A DNA stretch of 64,000 bases from Pseudoalteromonas sp. OOF1S-7 (GCF_022347765.1 NZ_JAKRFZ010000008.1:124001-188000); one strand, 5' to 3'. Numbered from the stretch's first letter, positions 41,178-52,538 are shown. Notes: generated by a model not told the origin, from the sequence alone. Numbers and translations: made by a program.

Positions 41178-42077
41178 ATGGATTTTAAAAGCACTCTGTG
41201 TGCACTGCTGGTCGTGGCGGTGTGGGGGATTAACTTTTCAGTGATCAAACTGGGCCTTGCCGAGTTACCGCCTATTTTATTCTCTGGCTTACGCTTTTTA
41301 ATTGTGGCACTGCCCGCCATATTTTTTATTCCCTTTCCCAAGACGCCGGTGTGGCATGTACTGGGTGTTGGCTTGTTTCTAGGTGTGATTAAGTTTGGCC
41401 TGCTGTTTGTGGCAATGGAAAAAGATGCCTCAGCGGGCATTGCATCGTTATTACTGCAGGCTCAGGTGGTGTTTACGATTGTGCTCAGTGCACTGGTGTT
41501 GAAAGAACAGGCAAGTCGTTTTCAGGTTACCGGTGCGGCCATTGCGTGCAGTGGGTTTGGTATGTTCTTTTTGAGCGAGACGGGCAGTGTCACTTTGTAT
41601 GGCGTGGCGTTGATCCTGTGTGCGGCTTTGAGTTGGGCCGTGTCTAATCTCATTATGAAGCAGCTGAAGCAAGTTAACTTACTGCATTTTATGGTCTGGG
41701 TCAGCGCTGTCGCACCGCTGCCTTTGTTCGTTTTGTCTTATAATCTTGAAAGTAATGCACCGGTTGTACTTATCCAAAATACCAGTGCGCAAACCTGGCT
41801 AGCGTTACTCTATGTAGGGCCTGTTTCTACCTTGCTGGCGTTTGCTTTGTGGGGCTGGTTACTTGGCAAACATCGCGCTGCGGCAGTGACGCCGTTCGCT
41901 TTGTTGATCCCTTTGGTGGGTATGATAGGGGCCAGCGTGATCCTGGATGAACAGATAAGCCTGTTCGAGCTGGTTGGCGGTGCCGTGATCCTCAGTGGCC
42001 TGACATTTTCGGTTCTGGGCGAGCGGTTGTGTTTGTTTTTCTCTGCCAGAACTGGGTTAAAGCGAAAAGCCAGCTGA
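41178..42077 (+). CDS. EamA/DMT-family transporter, YdeD-like
   Basis: 299 residues from ATG 41178 (AAGGGA upstream; a TTG 17 codons earlier is unlikely). Ten membrane segments arranged as two EamA repeats, with CALLVVAVWGINFSVIKLGL opening the first and ALSWAVSNLIMKQLKQVNLL the second. VLSALVLKEQASRFQVTGAA and VILDEQISLFELVGGAVILS are the paired conserved exits. Closest to E. coli EamA (YdeD), an exporter of O-acetylserine and cysteine. The substrate here is not proven. It stands alone between the TonB receptor and adk. Confidence 0.88.
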   Translation: MDFKSTLCALLVVAVWGINFSVIKLGLAELPPILFSGLRFLIVALPAIFFIPFPKTPVWHVLGVGLFLGVIKFGLLFVAMEKDASAGIASLLLQAQVVFTIVLSALVLKEQASRFQVTGAAIACSGFGMFFLSETGSVTLYGVALILCAALSWAVSNLIMKQLKQVNLLHFMVWVSAVAPLPLFVLSYNLESNAPVVLIQNTSAQTWLALLYVGPVSTLLAFALWGWLLGKHRAAAVTPFALLIPLVGMIGASVILDEQISLFELVGGAVILSGLTFSVLGERLCLFFSARTGLKRKAS

Positions 42078-42255
42078 TAATGAGACCTGGGCAAAGGTGG
42101 GGGTAAATTGAGCAATTTGCCGCGCCAATTCAAATATTATGACAAGGTGTGCGAATTTTGTTCGCCTTGTTGCAATCAGCGCTAGACAATTGGTCTAAGT
42201 CCCTTGAGTATCCCTGCCCAATGTGAAAAAATTCGACACAATTAAAATCCAGTTA

Positions 42256-42390
42256 ATACCAATTTGCTTAATTAAGTGTTCTATTTTTGAGGCGAGAAAA
42301 TATGGTCGATAACAAGGCAAAGGTTTTGCTATTTAGTTGTTCTAAATGAGAAATCTTTAACACAGTTAGCGTCATATTTGCTTCTTCAAA

Positions 42391-42418
<28 letters not shown>
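42256..42418 (+). repeat. MITE-like repeat, copy 1
   Basis: A 163-bp element bounded by ATACCAATTT and AAATTGGTAT (perfect 10-bp inverted ends extending imperfectly to about 19). Nearly 90 percent identical to copy 2 at 43146-43307 and in the same orientation. It encodes no protein and fits a miniature inverted-repeat element. It ends 23 bp before the adk ATG. Confidence 0.85.
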
Positions 42419-43086
<668 letters not shown>

Positions 43087-43106
43087 TTTACAGCTCACAT
43101 AAATTG

Positions 43107-43135
43107 AAAAAGCCAGCGTAGATGCTGGCTTTTTT
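43107..43135 (+). terminator. Intrinsic terminator after adk
   Basis: AGCCAGC (43111-43117) pairs with GCTGGCT (43124-43130), preceded by A's and followed by a TTTTTTG run. Confidence 0.85.
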
Positions 43136-43145
43136 GTGTTTGAGC

Positions 43146-43307
43146 ATACCAATTTGCTTAATTAAGAGCTCTATTTTGAGGCGAGAAAATAGGGTCGATA
43201 ACGAGGCAAAAATTTTGCTATTTAGTTGCTCTAAATGAAAAATTTTTAACACAGTTAGCGTTCTATTTGCTCCTTCAAATTGAGCATGTATTAAGTGAAA
43301 TTGGTAT
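43146..43307 (+). repeat. MITE-like repeat, copy 2
   Basis: 162 bp with the same ATACCAATTT...AAATTGGTAT ends and orientation as copy 1. Its right edge lies 3 bp from the cmoB stop codon, so the cmoB transcript runs directly into it. Its left edge is just beyond the adk terminator. Confidence 0.85.
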
Positions 43308-43309
43308 TA

Positions 43310-44278
43310 TTAGGCTTTTGCGACAATAATTGCTCTAAGCGGAGCGGGGTAACCCTCAATTGTCTTACTGGGATCGTTCGGATCCAGGAAGTCGGCCAGA
43401 GATTCGGTCTGCATCCACTCGGTGCGTCTTTGTTCATCCAAAGAAGTGATGTCTTTATCCACCACCTTGATGTCTTTAAAGCCCACGCGTTGTAGCCACA
43501 GCGCTAGCGCATCGCAACTGGGAATAAACCAGACGTTACGCATTTTGGCATAGCGATCTGTTGGCACAAGAACGGTGTTTACATCACCTTCAATGACCAG
43601 AGTTTCGAGCACGAGCTCACCGCCCGGGCGCAACTGAGCTTTTAGCTGAGCCAGGAAGTCGATGGGGGAGCGACGATGATACAGAACCCCCATAGAGAAA
43701 ACCGTATCAAAGGCTTTCAAATCGGGAAGTTGTTCTACCCCCAAAGGAAGCAGATGGACATTAGGGTCCGGATTAAAGTGTTTAATGGCCTGGAACTGGC
43801 TCAAAAATAAGTCTGAGGGGTCGATCCCCACGACAAATTCAGCCCCTGCGCCACGCATGCGCCACAGGTGATAGCCAGAGCCACAGCCGATATCCAGTAC
43901 ACTGCGGCCATGTAAATCGCTGATATACGGCAACAAACGATCCCATTTCCAGTCACTGCGCCATTCGGTGTCAATGTCGATACCATGAATATGGAACGGG
44001 CCTTTGCGCCAGGGCATCATGCGTTTGAACAGATGTGTCAGTTGCTTCTGATGCCCCTCAGAGAGCGGCGCCTGACGGGTAAAGGACACTGTGTTCTCAA
44101 TATCGACCTGATCAGCAGGTAAATCAGGGAGGTTTTTAAGTACCTTCTCCCATTGTGACCAGTCGCCGTGCTGGGCTTCTTTTTGCCAGTGAGACAGTTG
44201 TGCCGGCAGCGTTTCCAGCCAATGGCTAAGAGGGCTTTTCGCAATAGCGGCATAAAAATCGGTAAACCAGGAATTCAT
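43310..44278 (-). CDS. cmoB: tRNA U34 carboxymethyltransferase CmoB
   Basis: 322 residues. CmoB transfers a carboxymethyl group from carboxy-S-adenosylmethionine to 5-hydroxyuridine-34, forming cmo5U in tRNAs that read four-fold codon boxes. The Rossmann SAM site is [17 protein letters not shown], preceded by the family [20 protein letters not shown] segment. [19 protein letters not shown] and [11 protein letters not shown] follow. It starts 10 nt after cmoA on the same strand. The C-terminus abuts a MITE-like repeat but is not disrupted. Confidence 0.96.
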   Translation of the reverse strand: MNSWFTDFYAAIAKSPLSHWLETLPAQLSHWQKEAQHGDWSQWEKVLKNLPDLPADQVDIENTVSFTRQAPLSEGHQKQLTHLFKRMMPWRKGPFHIHGIDIDTEWRSDWKWDRLLPYISDLHGRSVLDIGCGSGYHLWRMRGAGAEFVVGIDPSDLFLSQFQAIKHFNPDPNVHLLPLGVEQLPDLKAFDTVFSMGVLYHRRSPIDFLAQLKAQLRPGGELVLETLVIEGDVNTVLVPTDRYAKMRNVWFIPSCDALALWLQRVGFKDIKVVDKDITSLDEQRRTEWMQTESLADFLDPNDPSKTIEGYPAPLRAIIVAKA

Positions 44279-44288
44279 AGTCGTTCTC

Positions 44289-45014
44289 TTATTTAATCGC
44301 TACCAGGGAGCAGAAGTTAAAGCACTGATACCACACCTGAGTGTGGGCAAATCCGATCTGTTCCAGGCGGGTTTTGTGGGTGCTGAGGCTGTCGGTACGC
44401 ATTACGTTTTCAATGGCGGTGCGCTTTTGGCTGATCTCCAGTTCCGAATAGCCATTGTGTCGCTTGAAATCGTGGTGCAGGTCAATCAACAAATTATCTT
44501 TGATGTCGTTTTCACCTTTGATCTTCTCCGAAAGCAGTAATACGCCGCCGGGCTTCAGCCCCTGATAAATTTTTTCAAGCACAGTGGCTCTTTTTGCCTG
44601 AGGGATAAACTGCAACGTAAAGTTCATGGCAACCACACTGGCGTTGCTGATCTCTAATTCGTTAATATCACCCAGCTGTACATCTACCGGGACGTCTGAT
44701 TTGAAGCCTTTCAGGTGTATCTGACATCGCTCAACCATAGGCTGGGAGTTGTCTACGGCAATAATGCGGCAATTTTCTTTATCGATATTGCGGCGCATAC
44801 TCAGGGTGACTGCGCCCAGTGAGCAACCTAAATCGTAAAGGTTTGAATTGCTCTGAGCGTACTGTCCTGCCAGTTTACCCATGGTACTAACGATGGTGGC
44901 ATAACCCGGCACTGAGCGCTGGATCATGTCCGGAAATACTTCTACAACGTTTGCGTCGAAGGTGAAGTCTCTGACTTCTTGCTCTGTGGCATATATACTG
45001 TCTTTGCCCGTCAC
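44289..45014 (-). CDS. cmoA: Carboxy-S-adenosyl-L-methionine synthase CmoA
   Basis: 241 residues. CmoA converts SAM and prephenate to carboxy-SAM, the donor used by CmoB encoded just downstream. [20 protein letters not shown] is the diagnostic N-terminal block, and the nucleotide-binding [20 protein letters not shown] follows, then [11 protein letters not shown]. The start codon is GTG at 45014 with no strong ribosome site; alignment with E. coli CmoA supports it. The cmoA-cmoB pair is widely conserved. Confidence 0.95.
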   Translation of the reverse strand: MTGKDSIYATEQEVRDFTFDANVVEVFPDMIQRSVPGYATIVSTMGKLAGQYAQSNSNLYDLGCSLGAVTLSMRRNIDKENCRIIAVDNSQPMVERCQIHLKGFKSDVPVDVQLGDINELEISNASVVAMNFTLQFIPQAKRATVLEKIYQGLKPGGVLLLSEKIKGENDIKDNLLIDLHHDFKRHNGYSELEISQKRTAIENVMRTDSLSTHKTRLEQIGFAHTQVWYQCFNFCSLVAIK

Positions 45015-45139
45015 ACTGCTAGTCCAAATTGTCTTACAAAAAAATAATCATGCTATTTTAGCATTTTATACTAGATAGTCAGTGATAAATTGAGTAGCTT
45101 GGCTAGTATTAACAATAAGAAGTAAGTTAGAGAACCAAC

Positions 45140-45826
45140 ATGGCGAAAAATAAAGTGATCAGCACAGAAGATATCCTATCCACATTATGTCACTCAGTGA
45201 CTGAGGTTTTATCCTCGGCCAGTGGCAACCAGATTGCCTACTCGGCCATGGTACAGAAGATCACCCGTACCTGTATGCGTCCAGATATTGGTTGTTTTGT
45301 CCTGTTTGATGGGGGCTTTACCGGTCTGGTTGTCACCAACTTTACCGCGCAGGCTGCAATGGAGGTTTATCAGGATTATATGCGTTCCATGGGCATGCCG
45401 GAAAACGAAATTGCGCAAAGCCACCTGTCGGATGACGTATCCAACGTGATGGGTGAACTGATGAACCAGATTGTCGGCGACTTTACCAGCAAAGTGCGTG
45501 AGCAGCTTCATACCTCAATCACGCAGAACCAGCCCAAAATGATGGCCATTAATAAACAGGTGCAGATCTCGGTGGATACCACAATGGACAGACCGCAGGC
45601 GCGCCGCGTGACCTTTACCACTCAGGGCCAAAATATTTTCTATCTGGAGCTGGCCATGGACAAGACCGAGTTCATTAAGCTGCACGATTACGACATCACT
45701 GAAGCCGTTGATCCGGACGACATTATTGCCAGCCAGAGAACCAAAAAAGCGGAGGCGGCTAAGAAAACTGAAGCATCAGCAGAAGATGTTGCAGACGACG
45801 ACTTTATGGCCGATCTCGGGTTATAA
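45140..45826 (+). CDS. DUF3334-like / CheX-like protein of unknown function
   Basis: 228 residues, soluble, no signal peptide. I recognise the sequence as resembling the uncharacterised DUF3334 family of Vibrio and Shewanella (DIGCFVLFDGGFTGLVVTNF, LMNQIVGDFTSKVREQL, MDRPQARRVTFTTQ). The layout, an alpha/beta core with an EAAMEVY-like helix then a VMGELMNQIVGDF helix, recalls CheX/CheC phosphatases, whose active site is an Glu-x-x-Asn pair; ELMNQ here fits E-x-x-N. The C-terminal 35 residues are charged and rich in Lys, Ala and Glu. It stands convergent to the hybrid kinase gene. A role as a response-regulator phosphatase is a guess. Confidence 0.65.
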   Translation: MAKNKVISTEDILSTLCHSVTEVLSSASGNQIAYSAMVQKITRTCMRPDIGCFVLFDGGFTGLVVTNFTAQAAMEVYQDYMRSMGMPENEIAQSHLSDDVSNVMGELMNQIVGDFTSKVREQLHTSITQNQPKMMAINKQVQISVDTTMDRPQARRVTFTTQGQNIFYLELAMDKTEFIKLHDYDITEAVDPDDIIASQRTKKAEAAKKTEASAEDVADDDFMADLGL

Positions 45827-45848
45827 GACTGACGTCCTTCTTTTGTAC

Positions 45849-45877
45849 CGTATAGCCCGCTGACGAAGGGCTATACG
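45849..45877. terminator. Hairpin between the DUF3334-like gene and the hybrid kinase gene
   Basis: CGTATAGCCC (45849-45858) pairs perfectly with GGGCTATACG (45868-45877) around a 9-nt loop between two converging genes. There is no T-run on either strand, so terminator function is uncertain. Confidence 0.45.
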
Positions 45878-45903
45878 GGGACATATCCTACAGGGTTAGT
45901 TTT

Positions 45904-48900
45904 TCAGGCGTGCTGAGGGATATATGACACCAACAATGTGTGTGCTTTTTCAAACTCGAACTGCGTAATTAGAGTAGTAAGCTCATCCAATACTGCGCCT
46001 GGCAATGGTGCGCCAGCTTGCAGTGAAGCAACCAGCTCAGTGGCACTGGCATCATAATCTTGCAATGCCTTCGCCAGTGTTATCAAAACATCGTCAGATT
46101 GCTGTGATGGGGAATCTGAGTTCCTACTTGTAAGGCCTGTCTTTGCTCCTGATTGCATCGTGTTGGCATCAAGGTAGTGGCCAATGTGTGCATGACTTTG
46201 CCTGATATAGTCCAGCAACCCATCGATCTGTTTTGTATCTATACAGTCATCTTTAAGTTGAGATTCCAGTGCGGTACACTGGTCGGTTAGATATGTCATA
46301 GACAAATTGGCACTGGCACCTTTCAGAGCATGCAGTATGTGTTCTGCCAGCTCCGTGTTACCTATCGTGATAGCTTGCTTCAGGTTGATCAATTCTTCAA
46401 TCTGCTGTTTTACAAACTGCTCAAGCAATGAAAAGTACATCTCTTTGTTGCCAGCTGCCCGGTTGATACCTGCGTCAATATCAATGCCTTCAAAGCTAAA
46501 ATTCTCAACATCTGCACTGGATTCGGCTGTTTCCTGGCGTTCAGCTGGTACAGACGCCGGGCGAGCATCATCTGATTGCTGCTGAGTATGGGCCAAAATG
46601 GTTTCAACCATACTCTCTACATCGATGGGTTTGGCAATGTGGCCAACCATGCCAGCACTGAGACAAGCTTGTATATCAGCCTGCATGGCGTTGGCAGTCA
46701 TGGCCAGGATCGGGGGCTGGGCAATGTCGGCTAGTTTACGGATCGCACGTGTCGCTTTAAGTCCATCCATAACGGGCATTTGCATGTCCATTAACACGGT
46801 ATCAAATGCGCAGGTTTGCACTGCTTCAAGCGCCTCCTGGCCATTATTTGCAACCGCAACCGTCGCACCATGGAAAGACAAAATTTCAACGGCAATTTCC
46901 TGGTTAACGGGTTGGTCTTCGGCCACCAATATAGTCAGCCCGGACAGCCTATTATCCTTGGTCGGGTTGGTGGTAGTGAGTTGCTGTGGCTGTGGTGCCA
47001 GACAAGCCTGTAAGCAGTCAAACACACTTGAAGGGTTGATAGGCTTTAATAAAACGCTTGAGATGATGTGCTTTTGGTCATCTTTGAGCCCCAATTCGCG
47101 GCCATATGCCGTAACTAGCGCAAACTGGCTGGCAGGCGAGTGGGCGTGAAGATCCATGATAGTGTCTATGCCATCTTTTTGAGGCATGTGCCAGTCAACA
47201 AAAGCAATATCAAAGTGAGGCTGCTGATTACAGACATATTCGATACAGGCATCGCCGGATGAAAACAATTTAGAGGCGATGCCAAATTTTTTCAGCATAG
47301 CGGCCATGACTTCTCGGGCCAACGCATTGTCATCCACGATCAGAGCCATTTTGTCTTTAAAATGATCAGTCGGCTGACTGACGAGGCGGGTAGTCGTGGC
47401 AAAGGGCAGAGGCAGAGTGAAATAGAAAGTTGATCCTTTACCCAACTCACTCTCAACAAAAATTTCGCCCCCCATAAGCTTCACCAGGTGCTGTGAAATG
47501 GTCAAGCCCAGTCCAGTGCCGCCATACTTACGCGTAATAGAGGTATCGGCCTGAGAAAAGGACTGGAACAGCCGGGTTTGCTGTTCACTGCTTAACCCTA
47601 TGCCAGTATCTATTACACTAAAGAGTAGTCGGGCACCTTGCTCGTCTTCACTCTGGTAGCTGATATTGATTGTCACATGGCCTTGTTCTGTGAATTTAAC
47701 GGCGTTACCAGCCAGGTTGATGAGAACCTGACTGATGCGCAGAGGATCGCCAATATAGTCATTGGTGACATCCGGATGGATATCGAAGATCAGCTCTAAT
47801 TGTTTTTCTTCTGCCCTGAGCCCAACTATGGTCGCGACATTGTCCAGCACCTTATCAAGCCGAAAGTGGGTGGACTCAATTTCAACTTTACCTGCCTCGA
47901 TTTTCGAGAAATCCAGGATATCATTCAGCAGCTTGAGTAGCTGCTTGGCGGCGTTATCTATTTTTTCAACATAGTTGCGCTGTTTGGCAGTGAGTTGTGT
48001 ATTGAGTGCCAGATGAGCCATACCGATAATAGCGTTCATCGGTGAGCGTATTTCATGGCTCATGTTAGCGAGAAATTCACTTTTTACTTTGGCATTTTTA
48101 TCGGCAAGCTCTTTGGCTGCAAGCATGTTGCGTTCTAGCTCATTGCGCTCTGTCATGTCTAAAAAGGTCCCAACAACACCGCCGACCTCTTTAAATCCGT
48201 CAAAGAATGGCGCCTCATGCACTATCAGCTCTCTGGATTCCTGAAGGCCATTTTTCAGAGTGAGTTCGAACTGATGTTGCGCCTGACGTTCTATTGTATA
48301 GTTAGACTTTTGCTCCAGGTAGTTTGTCGTGTATACATCGAATACATCCTGAATGCGCATACCGGTCACTTCGGCTTCAAACAAATCCAAAAAGTCTAAA
48401 AAAGCGCGATTAACGCCTAAAAAGGTGCCCCGGGTGTCCCGGTAATAAGTGGGGTTAGGAATGGCGTTTAATATATGCAGCGTCATCTCCAGGTGCTGAG
48501 AAAGCGCGCTTTCCGCTGCAAGCTGCTGTTGGGCGTTTTCACACAACTGGATCTGGATAGCGAGATCTTCACATAATTGTTGGATACTTGTTTGCTGCTC
48601 ACTGTCGAAGCGATCCACACTGGCAATATACAGTGCGCCTTTGAGCTGGTTATTAACTATCAGTGGATACAAGGCCGCGCTTTTGATCGAAATGGCCACG
48701 GCGCCGGCTTTTAACTCAAAGGTAGAACCTCTGGACACCAAGCATTGGCGCGTCAGGGTACGGCGCAATTGCGTGTACTGAATACTCAAACTGTCCAGAC
48801 AGGGCGGGCAGCCAATGGTCTGTATTGGGGTCAGCGCATCATCATCTGTGTTGCAAATAGCCACACTGGGAGCAGCATAATAGGTAGCGAAAAACTCCAG

Positions 48901-49782
48901 AGCAAAGCGGCGCAACTCATCAGGGTCGCGACTGTGTCGGATCCCTTGATTAAACATTTCCCGTAATTTGGCGATTTCGACCCGATTGTGAAGTTTGTCA
49001 TAGATTTGGCCAACCACATTTGCCAGTCCGCTGAGTTCTGCGCCCAACTGCTCGGGCAGCTGCAACTGGGTGTTGCCGGTTTGATTGGCATCATGCAGCG
49101 CCTGATACAGGCGTTTCAATGGCTCGAAGAGCCGAAAATTACACCACCAGGCAGCCAGTAGTGTGGCTAAGCTGAGTAGTCCAATCGCTCCCAGAATGAG
49201 TTTGCTCAATTGTAAAAATTGCTGGTCCTTTGCTGCAAATAACTGGCGGCCTTGCACAGAGAGTATCGCCTCAAGTTGGGCGAGCTCGGTGGTAATTTGT
49301 TGTAGGGCACCGTGATAACTTGCCAGATCAAAACGCGATGTCACGGGAATAGCCGACTGCGGTTGTGTCAGCTCAACGTAGGTTTGTACGAAAAGCTGAC
49401 TGAGCTCACCATGGATTGCTGCCAGCTGAGTTGCTGATGACTCAACAGGCAGTGTGGCGATGACATGGAGCAATTCAGCAGGCTCTTTACCAGGTTCAGT
49501 GTTTTGCTCGGGTATACTCACGGTCAGTTCCGATGCGCTGAACCCCGCCAGCTTTTCTAGCTGGCCCGGTTGAGGATCGTTCAGGTACAAAGCGAGGTGC
49601 ATTGCATGGCTCTGTGCACGTTCTTTTATGCTCGCAGAGAGTGTGGTCAGGGTTTTTAGGTTGTCTAATTTCTTGTTTATGGATTCAAGATTAGTAAAAC
49701 TGAGATAAAGTAATAACGCTGCAATAAATAAAACCGACAGTATCACTGCAAACACGACATTCACTCTAAATTTTACACCCAT
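45904..49782 (-). CDS. Hybrid sensor histidine kinase (GAF-PAS-HisKA-HATPase-REC-REC-Hpt)
   Basis: 1292 residues from ATG 49782; a GTG two codons earlier is also possible and neither has a clear ribosome site. Membrane segments at about 9-28 and 195-215 bracket a periplasmic region of about 165 residues. A HAMP-like stretch, a GAF domain (about 290-415), a PAS domain (about 435-545), and HisKA with [16 protein letters not shown] (about H577) follow. HATPase boxes are [16 protein letters not shown] and [10 protein letters not shown]. Two receiver domains have Asp near 863 ([11 protein letters not shown]) and 999 ([11 protein letters not shown]), and an Hpt domain has His near 1151 ([10 protein letters not shown]). 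This BarA/ArcB-like phosphorelay lacks a nearby output regulator, apart from the divergent REC-kinase. Confidence 0.93.
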   Translation of the reverse strand: MGVKFRVNVVFAVILSVLFIAALLLYLSFTNLESINKKLDNLKTLTTLSASIKERAQSHAMHLALYLNDPQPGQLEKLAGFSASELTVSIPEQNTEPGKEPAELLHVIATLPVESSATQLAAIHGELSQLFVQTYVELTQPQSAIPVTSRFDLASYHGALQQITTELAQLEAILSVQGRQLFAAKDQQFLQLSKLILGAIGLLSLATLLAAWWCNFRLFEPLKRLYQALHDANQTGNTQLQLPEQLGAELSGLANVVGQIYDKLHNRVEIAKLREMFNQGIRHSRDPDELRRFALEFFATYYAAPSVAICNTDDDALTPIQTIGCPPCLDSLSIQYTQLRRTLTRQCLVSRGSTFELKAGAVAISIKSAALYPLIVNNQLKGALYIASVDRFDSEQQTSIQQLCEDLAIQIQLCENAQQQLAAESALSQHLEMTLHILNAIPNPTYYRDTRGTFLGVNRAFLDFLDLFEAEVTGMRIQDVFDVYTTNYLEQKSNYTIERQAQHQFELTLKNGLQESRELIVHEAPFFDGFKEVGGVVGTFLDMTERNELERNMLAAKELADKNAKVKSEFLANMSHEIRSPMNAIIGMAHLALNTQLTAKQRNYVEKIDNAAKQLLKLLNDILDFSKIEAGKVEIESTHFRLDKVLDNVATIVGLRAEEKQLELIFDIHPDVTNDYIGDPLRISQVLINLAGNAVKFTEQGHVTINISYQSEDEQGARLLFSVIDTGIGLSSEQQTRLFQSFSQADTSITRKYGGTGLGLTISQHLVKLMGGEIFVESELGKGSTFYFTLPLPFATTTRLVSQPTDHFKDKMALIVDDNALAREVMAAMLKKFGIASKLFSSGDACIEYVCNQQPHFDIAFVDWHMPQKDGIDTIMDLHAHSPASQFALVTAYGRELGLKDDQKHIISSVLLKPINPSSVFDCLQACLAPQPQQLTTTNPTKDNRLSGLTILVAEDQPVNQEIAVEILSFHGATVAVANNGQEALEAVQTCAFDTVLMDMQMPVMDGLKATRAIRKLADIAQPPILAMTANAMQADIQACLSAGMVGHIAKPIDVESMVETILAHTQQQSDDARPASVPAERQETAESSADVENFSFEGIDIDAGINRAAGNKEMYFSLLEQFVKQQIEELINLKQAITIGNTELAEHILHALKGASANLSMTYLTDQCTALESQLKDDCIDTKQIDGLLDYIRQSHAHIGHYLDANTMQSGAKTGLTSRNSDSPSQQSDDVLITLAKALQDYDASATELVASLQAGAPLPGAVLDELTTLITQFEFEKAHTLLVSYIPQHA

Positions 49783-49890
49783 ATACACGCCACACTGTTG
49801 AGTTTACTAACATAGTAACCATAGTCGCGTGCGGTCATTTCTCAAGCTATGCTTACTGAAAGTACGCAAAGTGATATAGAGGAGAAAGGA

Positions 49891-51003
49891 ATGGCAGACA
49901 TTTTGGTGGTTGATGATGTTGCTGAAAATCTGCATATGCTGCAATTGATCCTGCGTCAGCAAGGACATACAGTACTTGCCGCGATTAATGCTGAGATTGC
50001 GTTGAACATTATCCAGCGTAAACCGCCCGAACTTGTGATCACAGATATAAAAATGCCCGGTACTTCAGGCATTGAGCTGTGTAAGTTGTTGAAGGCTGAT
50101 AAACACACCAGTCATATTCCGGTTATTTTTGTCAGCGCTCATAGCGACACCGACTGGATTGTTGAAGCATTGCATGCCGGTGGCAATGACTATATTACTA
50201 AGCCTTTCATTCCAGCCGAGATACTCGCCAGAGTGGATACTCAGATCAAACTATTGGATGCACAAAAAAGCGCGGTAAAACAACAGCTCTCTCAGGTAAT
50301 GAACGAAATGGTCATTGGCGTTGCTCACGAAATTAATACCCCGCTGGGTACCGCCATCACGGCAGTCAGTCATTGTGCAGATACGGTGAATAAGCTGGCA
50401 AATACTTTGAAAGCGGGCAGGGCGGACGCCGCAATGTTCACAGACAAACTAAAAGAATGTGATATCAGCCTTGAACTAAGTCAGAGGAACCTGACCCGGG
50501 TGGCCAAGTTCGTATCTATGGTGAAGCAAATTGCCCGAGTTGAGTGTCCGGTGTCGCCAACCCGGGTGAGCCTGCTTGAATTTGCCGAAAAAGTACAATG
50601 TGCCTGGGCGGATAAACCACTTGAGTTGAATATCGTGGTGTATCAGGACCTTGTGGCCTTGTTTGATGGAGGGTTGCTGGCATCCGTGATAGACACGCTG
50701 ATCACTAACTCGTTGTCTCATGGCCGACAGCAAGGAACCTTACAAGTCACGATCAACCTTCATATAGAAGAGGGAAAACTCATTGTCAGTTATCTGGATA
50801 ATGGGCTAGGGCTGGACGGAATTTCACAAGAGGACATGCTGAAGCCATTTGTCACGACAAAAAGAGGCAATACCGGGCATGTCGGACTCAGTGCATCGGT
50901 GGCGGCAAATTTAATTGTGAGTGCATTGAAGGGCAGCTACTGCGTACAGAATCATCAGGAGGGTCTTCAATGGCAGATTTCAGTACCCGTAGAGGCCGTT
51001 TGA
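49891..51003 (+). CDS. Response regulator--histidine kinase (REC-HisKA-HATPase, soluble)
   Basis: 370 residues; the strong GGAGAAAGGA directly before ATG 49891 decides against an open frame 14 codons longer. An N-terminal receiver domain has D52 (ITDIKMPGTSG) and K104 (YITKPF). A HisKA domain carries H146 in VIGVAHEINTPLGTAI, followed by an HATPase with TNSLSHGRQQG and YLDNGLGLDG. No membrane segment, so it is cytosolic. This layout is found in proteins that receive phosphate from a partner kinase and start a further relay. It is divergent from the large hybrid kinase with a 108-bp shared control region, which suggests a common pathway. Confidence 0.92.
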   Translation: MADILVVDDVAENLHMLQLILRQQGHTVLAAINAEIALNIIQRKPPELVITDIKMPGTSGIELCKLLKADKHTSHIPVIFVSAHSDTDWIVEALHAGGNDYITKPFIPAEILARVDTQIKLLDAQKSAVKQQLSQVMNEMVIGVAHEINTPLGTAITAVSHCADTVNKLANTLKAGRADAAMFTDKLKECDISLELSQRNLTRVAKFVSMVKQIARVECPVSPTRVSLLEFAEKVQCAWADKPLELNIVVYQDLVALFDGGLLASVIDTLITNSLSHGRQQGTLQVTINLHIEEGKLIVSYLDNGLGLDGISQEDMLKPFVTTKRGNTGHVGLSASVAANLIVSALKGSYCVQNHQEGLQWQISVPVEAV

Positions 51004-51182
51004 TCTGGGTCAAGCCATGGGATAATTGATAGTGTGGGCGGACATAAGTCCTTATCTGAAGCGGTGGATTTCTCTAAGCTCGCGAGCAAGATTTTATCTT
51101 AATTCAAAAAGTTAATTTTCAATGTTCGAGTTGCAGTTAATTTCTTGAATTTAAGTCACGTTAATATATCGGTGGAACCATT

Positions 51183-52025
51183 ATGCAACAGCTACCTACA
51201 GTTGACTATCAAGCGCCTGACGCGGCGAAACAATTTGTTGAATCTCTGCGCTCAACGGGCTTTGGTGTACTAAAAAACCACCCAATTCCTCAGGAACTGG
51301 TCGAGTCTATCTATAAAAACTGGCAAGCATTCTTTAACTCAGAAGAAAAGCATGCGTTTTTATTTAATAAAGAAACACAAGACGGCTACTTTCCGCCCGA
51401 TGTCTCTGAAGTTGCAAAAGGCTTCACCGTTAAAGATATTAAAGAGTACTTCCACGTCTATCCACAAGGTCGCGTGCCCGCGCAGCTTGATGCAGAAATT
51501 CGTGAATACTATCGTCTTGCCAACGAGTTTGCAGCGCAGTTGTTAAGCTGGGTGCAGGCTGAAGCGCCGGAAGATGTGCGAGCCAAGTTCTCTATTGATC
51601 TGAAAGATATGATCAAAGACTCTGAGCAGACGCTACTGCGTATTTTGCACTACCCACCAATGACGGGTGACGAGGAACCGGGTGCTATCCGTGCGGCAGC
51701 ACATGGCGACATCAACCTGTTAACAGTCCTGCCAGCGGCAAATGAACCAGGCTTGCAAGTACAAAGACAAGACGGCAGCTGGCTAGATGTGCCTTGTGAT
51801 TTCGGTAATCTGATCATTAACATTGGTGATATGCTACAAGAAGCCTCTGGCGGCTATTTCCCGTCAACCATCCATCGTGTAATTAATCCAACCGGTAAAG
51901 CCAGTGATAAATCGCGTATTTCACTGCCTCTGTTCCTGCACCCTCGCCCGGATGTGGTTTTGTCTGAGCGTTATACCGCTGATAGCTACCTGCAAGAGCG
52001 CCTGAGAGAGCTGGGTGTAAAATAA
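51183..52025 (+). CDS. Isopenicillin N synthase-like 2-oxoglutarate/Fe(II) oxygenase
   Basis: 280 residues. The N-terminal DIOX_N part has FVESLRSTGFGVLKNHPIPQ, and the C-terminal jelly-roll core has the iron ligands His-x-Asp in AAHGDINLLTVLPA (about 175) and a distal His in STIHRVINPTGK (about 234), with the 2OG-binding Arg in SRISLPLFLHPRP (about 245). GGTGGA precedes the ATG. Family members oxidise widely different small molecules, so no substrate can be assigned. It stands alone between signalling genes and the nag cluster, with a strong terminator behind. Confidence 0.88.
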   Translation: MQQLPTVDYQAPDAAKQFVESLRSTGFGVLKNHPIPQELVESIYKNWQAFFNSEEKHAFLFNKETQDGYFPPDVSEVAKGFTVKDIKEYFHVYPQGRVPAQLDAEIREYYRLANEFAAQLLSWVQAEAPEDVRAKFSIDLKDMIKDSEQTLLRILHYPPMTGDEEPGAIRAAAHGDINLLTVLPAANEPGLQVQRQDGSWLDVPCDFGNLIINIGDMLQEASGGYFPSTIHRVINPTGKASDKSRISLPLFLHPRPDVVLSERYTADSYLQERLRELGVK

Positions 52026-52106
52026 CCATCGCTTTCTTATTGCGCTGGCGCATTACCAGTTAGCAGGGGTCATTGGCTGCTGATTGGCATCAAGTCAGCG
52101 AAAGAG

Positions 52107-52140
52107 CAACAAAAACGGCGCAAAAGCGCCGTTTTTGTTG
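52107..52140. terminator. Strong symmetric terminator after the 2OG oxygenase
   Basis: CAACAAAAACGGCGC (52107-52121) and GCGCCGTTTTTGTTG (52126-52140) form a perfect 15-bp stem with an AAAA loop. T-rich arms on both strands make it potentially bidirectional. Confidence 0.85.
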
Positions 52141-52166
52141 ATAAAAGAGGCTTACTTTGCGTTTTT

Positions 52167-52370
52167 GTCAATTTGTTTAATTAAGCGCTCCACTTTTAGG
52201 CAATAAAATCGTGTTGGTCACACCGCTCACTGTCATGCCACCGCTGAGACACCTCATATATGTAGGCGGTGCGAAGTTTGTGAACTTATAGCTAAGATAT
52301 AGGCACTAAATGAGAAATTTTTAACGCTGTGAGTGACTTATTCGTGCTGTCTAATTGCAGCAATATGACG
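52167..52370 (+). repeat. MITE-like repeat, degraded copy 3
   Basis: The left part (CAATTTGTTTAATTAAGCGC onward) and the right part (ACTAAATGAGAAATTTTTAAC onward) match the repeats around adk, in the same orientation. About 85 bp of unrelated sequence (near 52217-52302) sits in the middle, and the right end ATTGGTAT is lost. Confidence 0.6.
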
Positions 52371-52520
52371 TGACAAGGGTTGATGTTTGGTGTCTGAATA
52401 GACAGAAGTCTGTGACAGAAAAAGGACAATATTCAGTTCCTTGCAAAAATTTTTCTGACAATTAAGCAAAAGTATGCAATATTAAAATTTTTCACACTGC
52501 GAAAAAATAATAAAAAACTT

Positions 52521-52538
52521 AATGACAACGCTGTCATT
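52521..52538 (+). promoter_or_regulatory. NagR-like operator upstream of nagK
   Basis: AATGACAACGCTGTCATT is an 18-bp near-perfect palindrome with a central CG, matching the LacI-family NagR site I recall from Shewanella (AATGACANCGNTGTCATT). It lies about 85 bp before the nagK start. No nagR gene is next to it. Confidence 0.7.
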
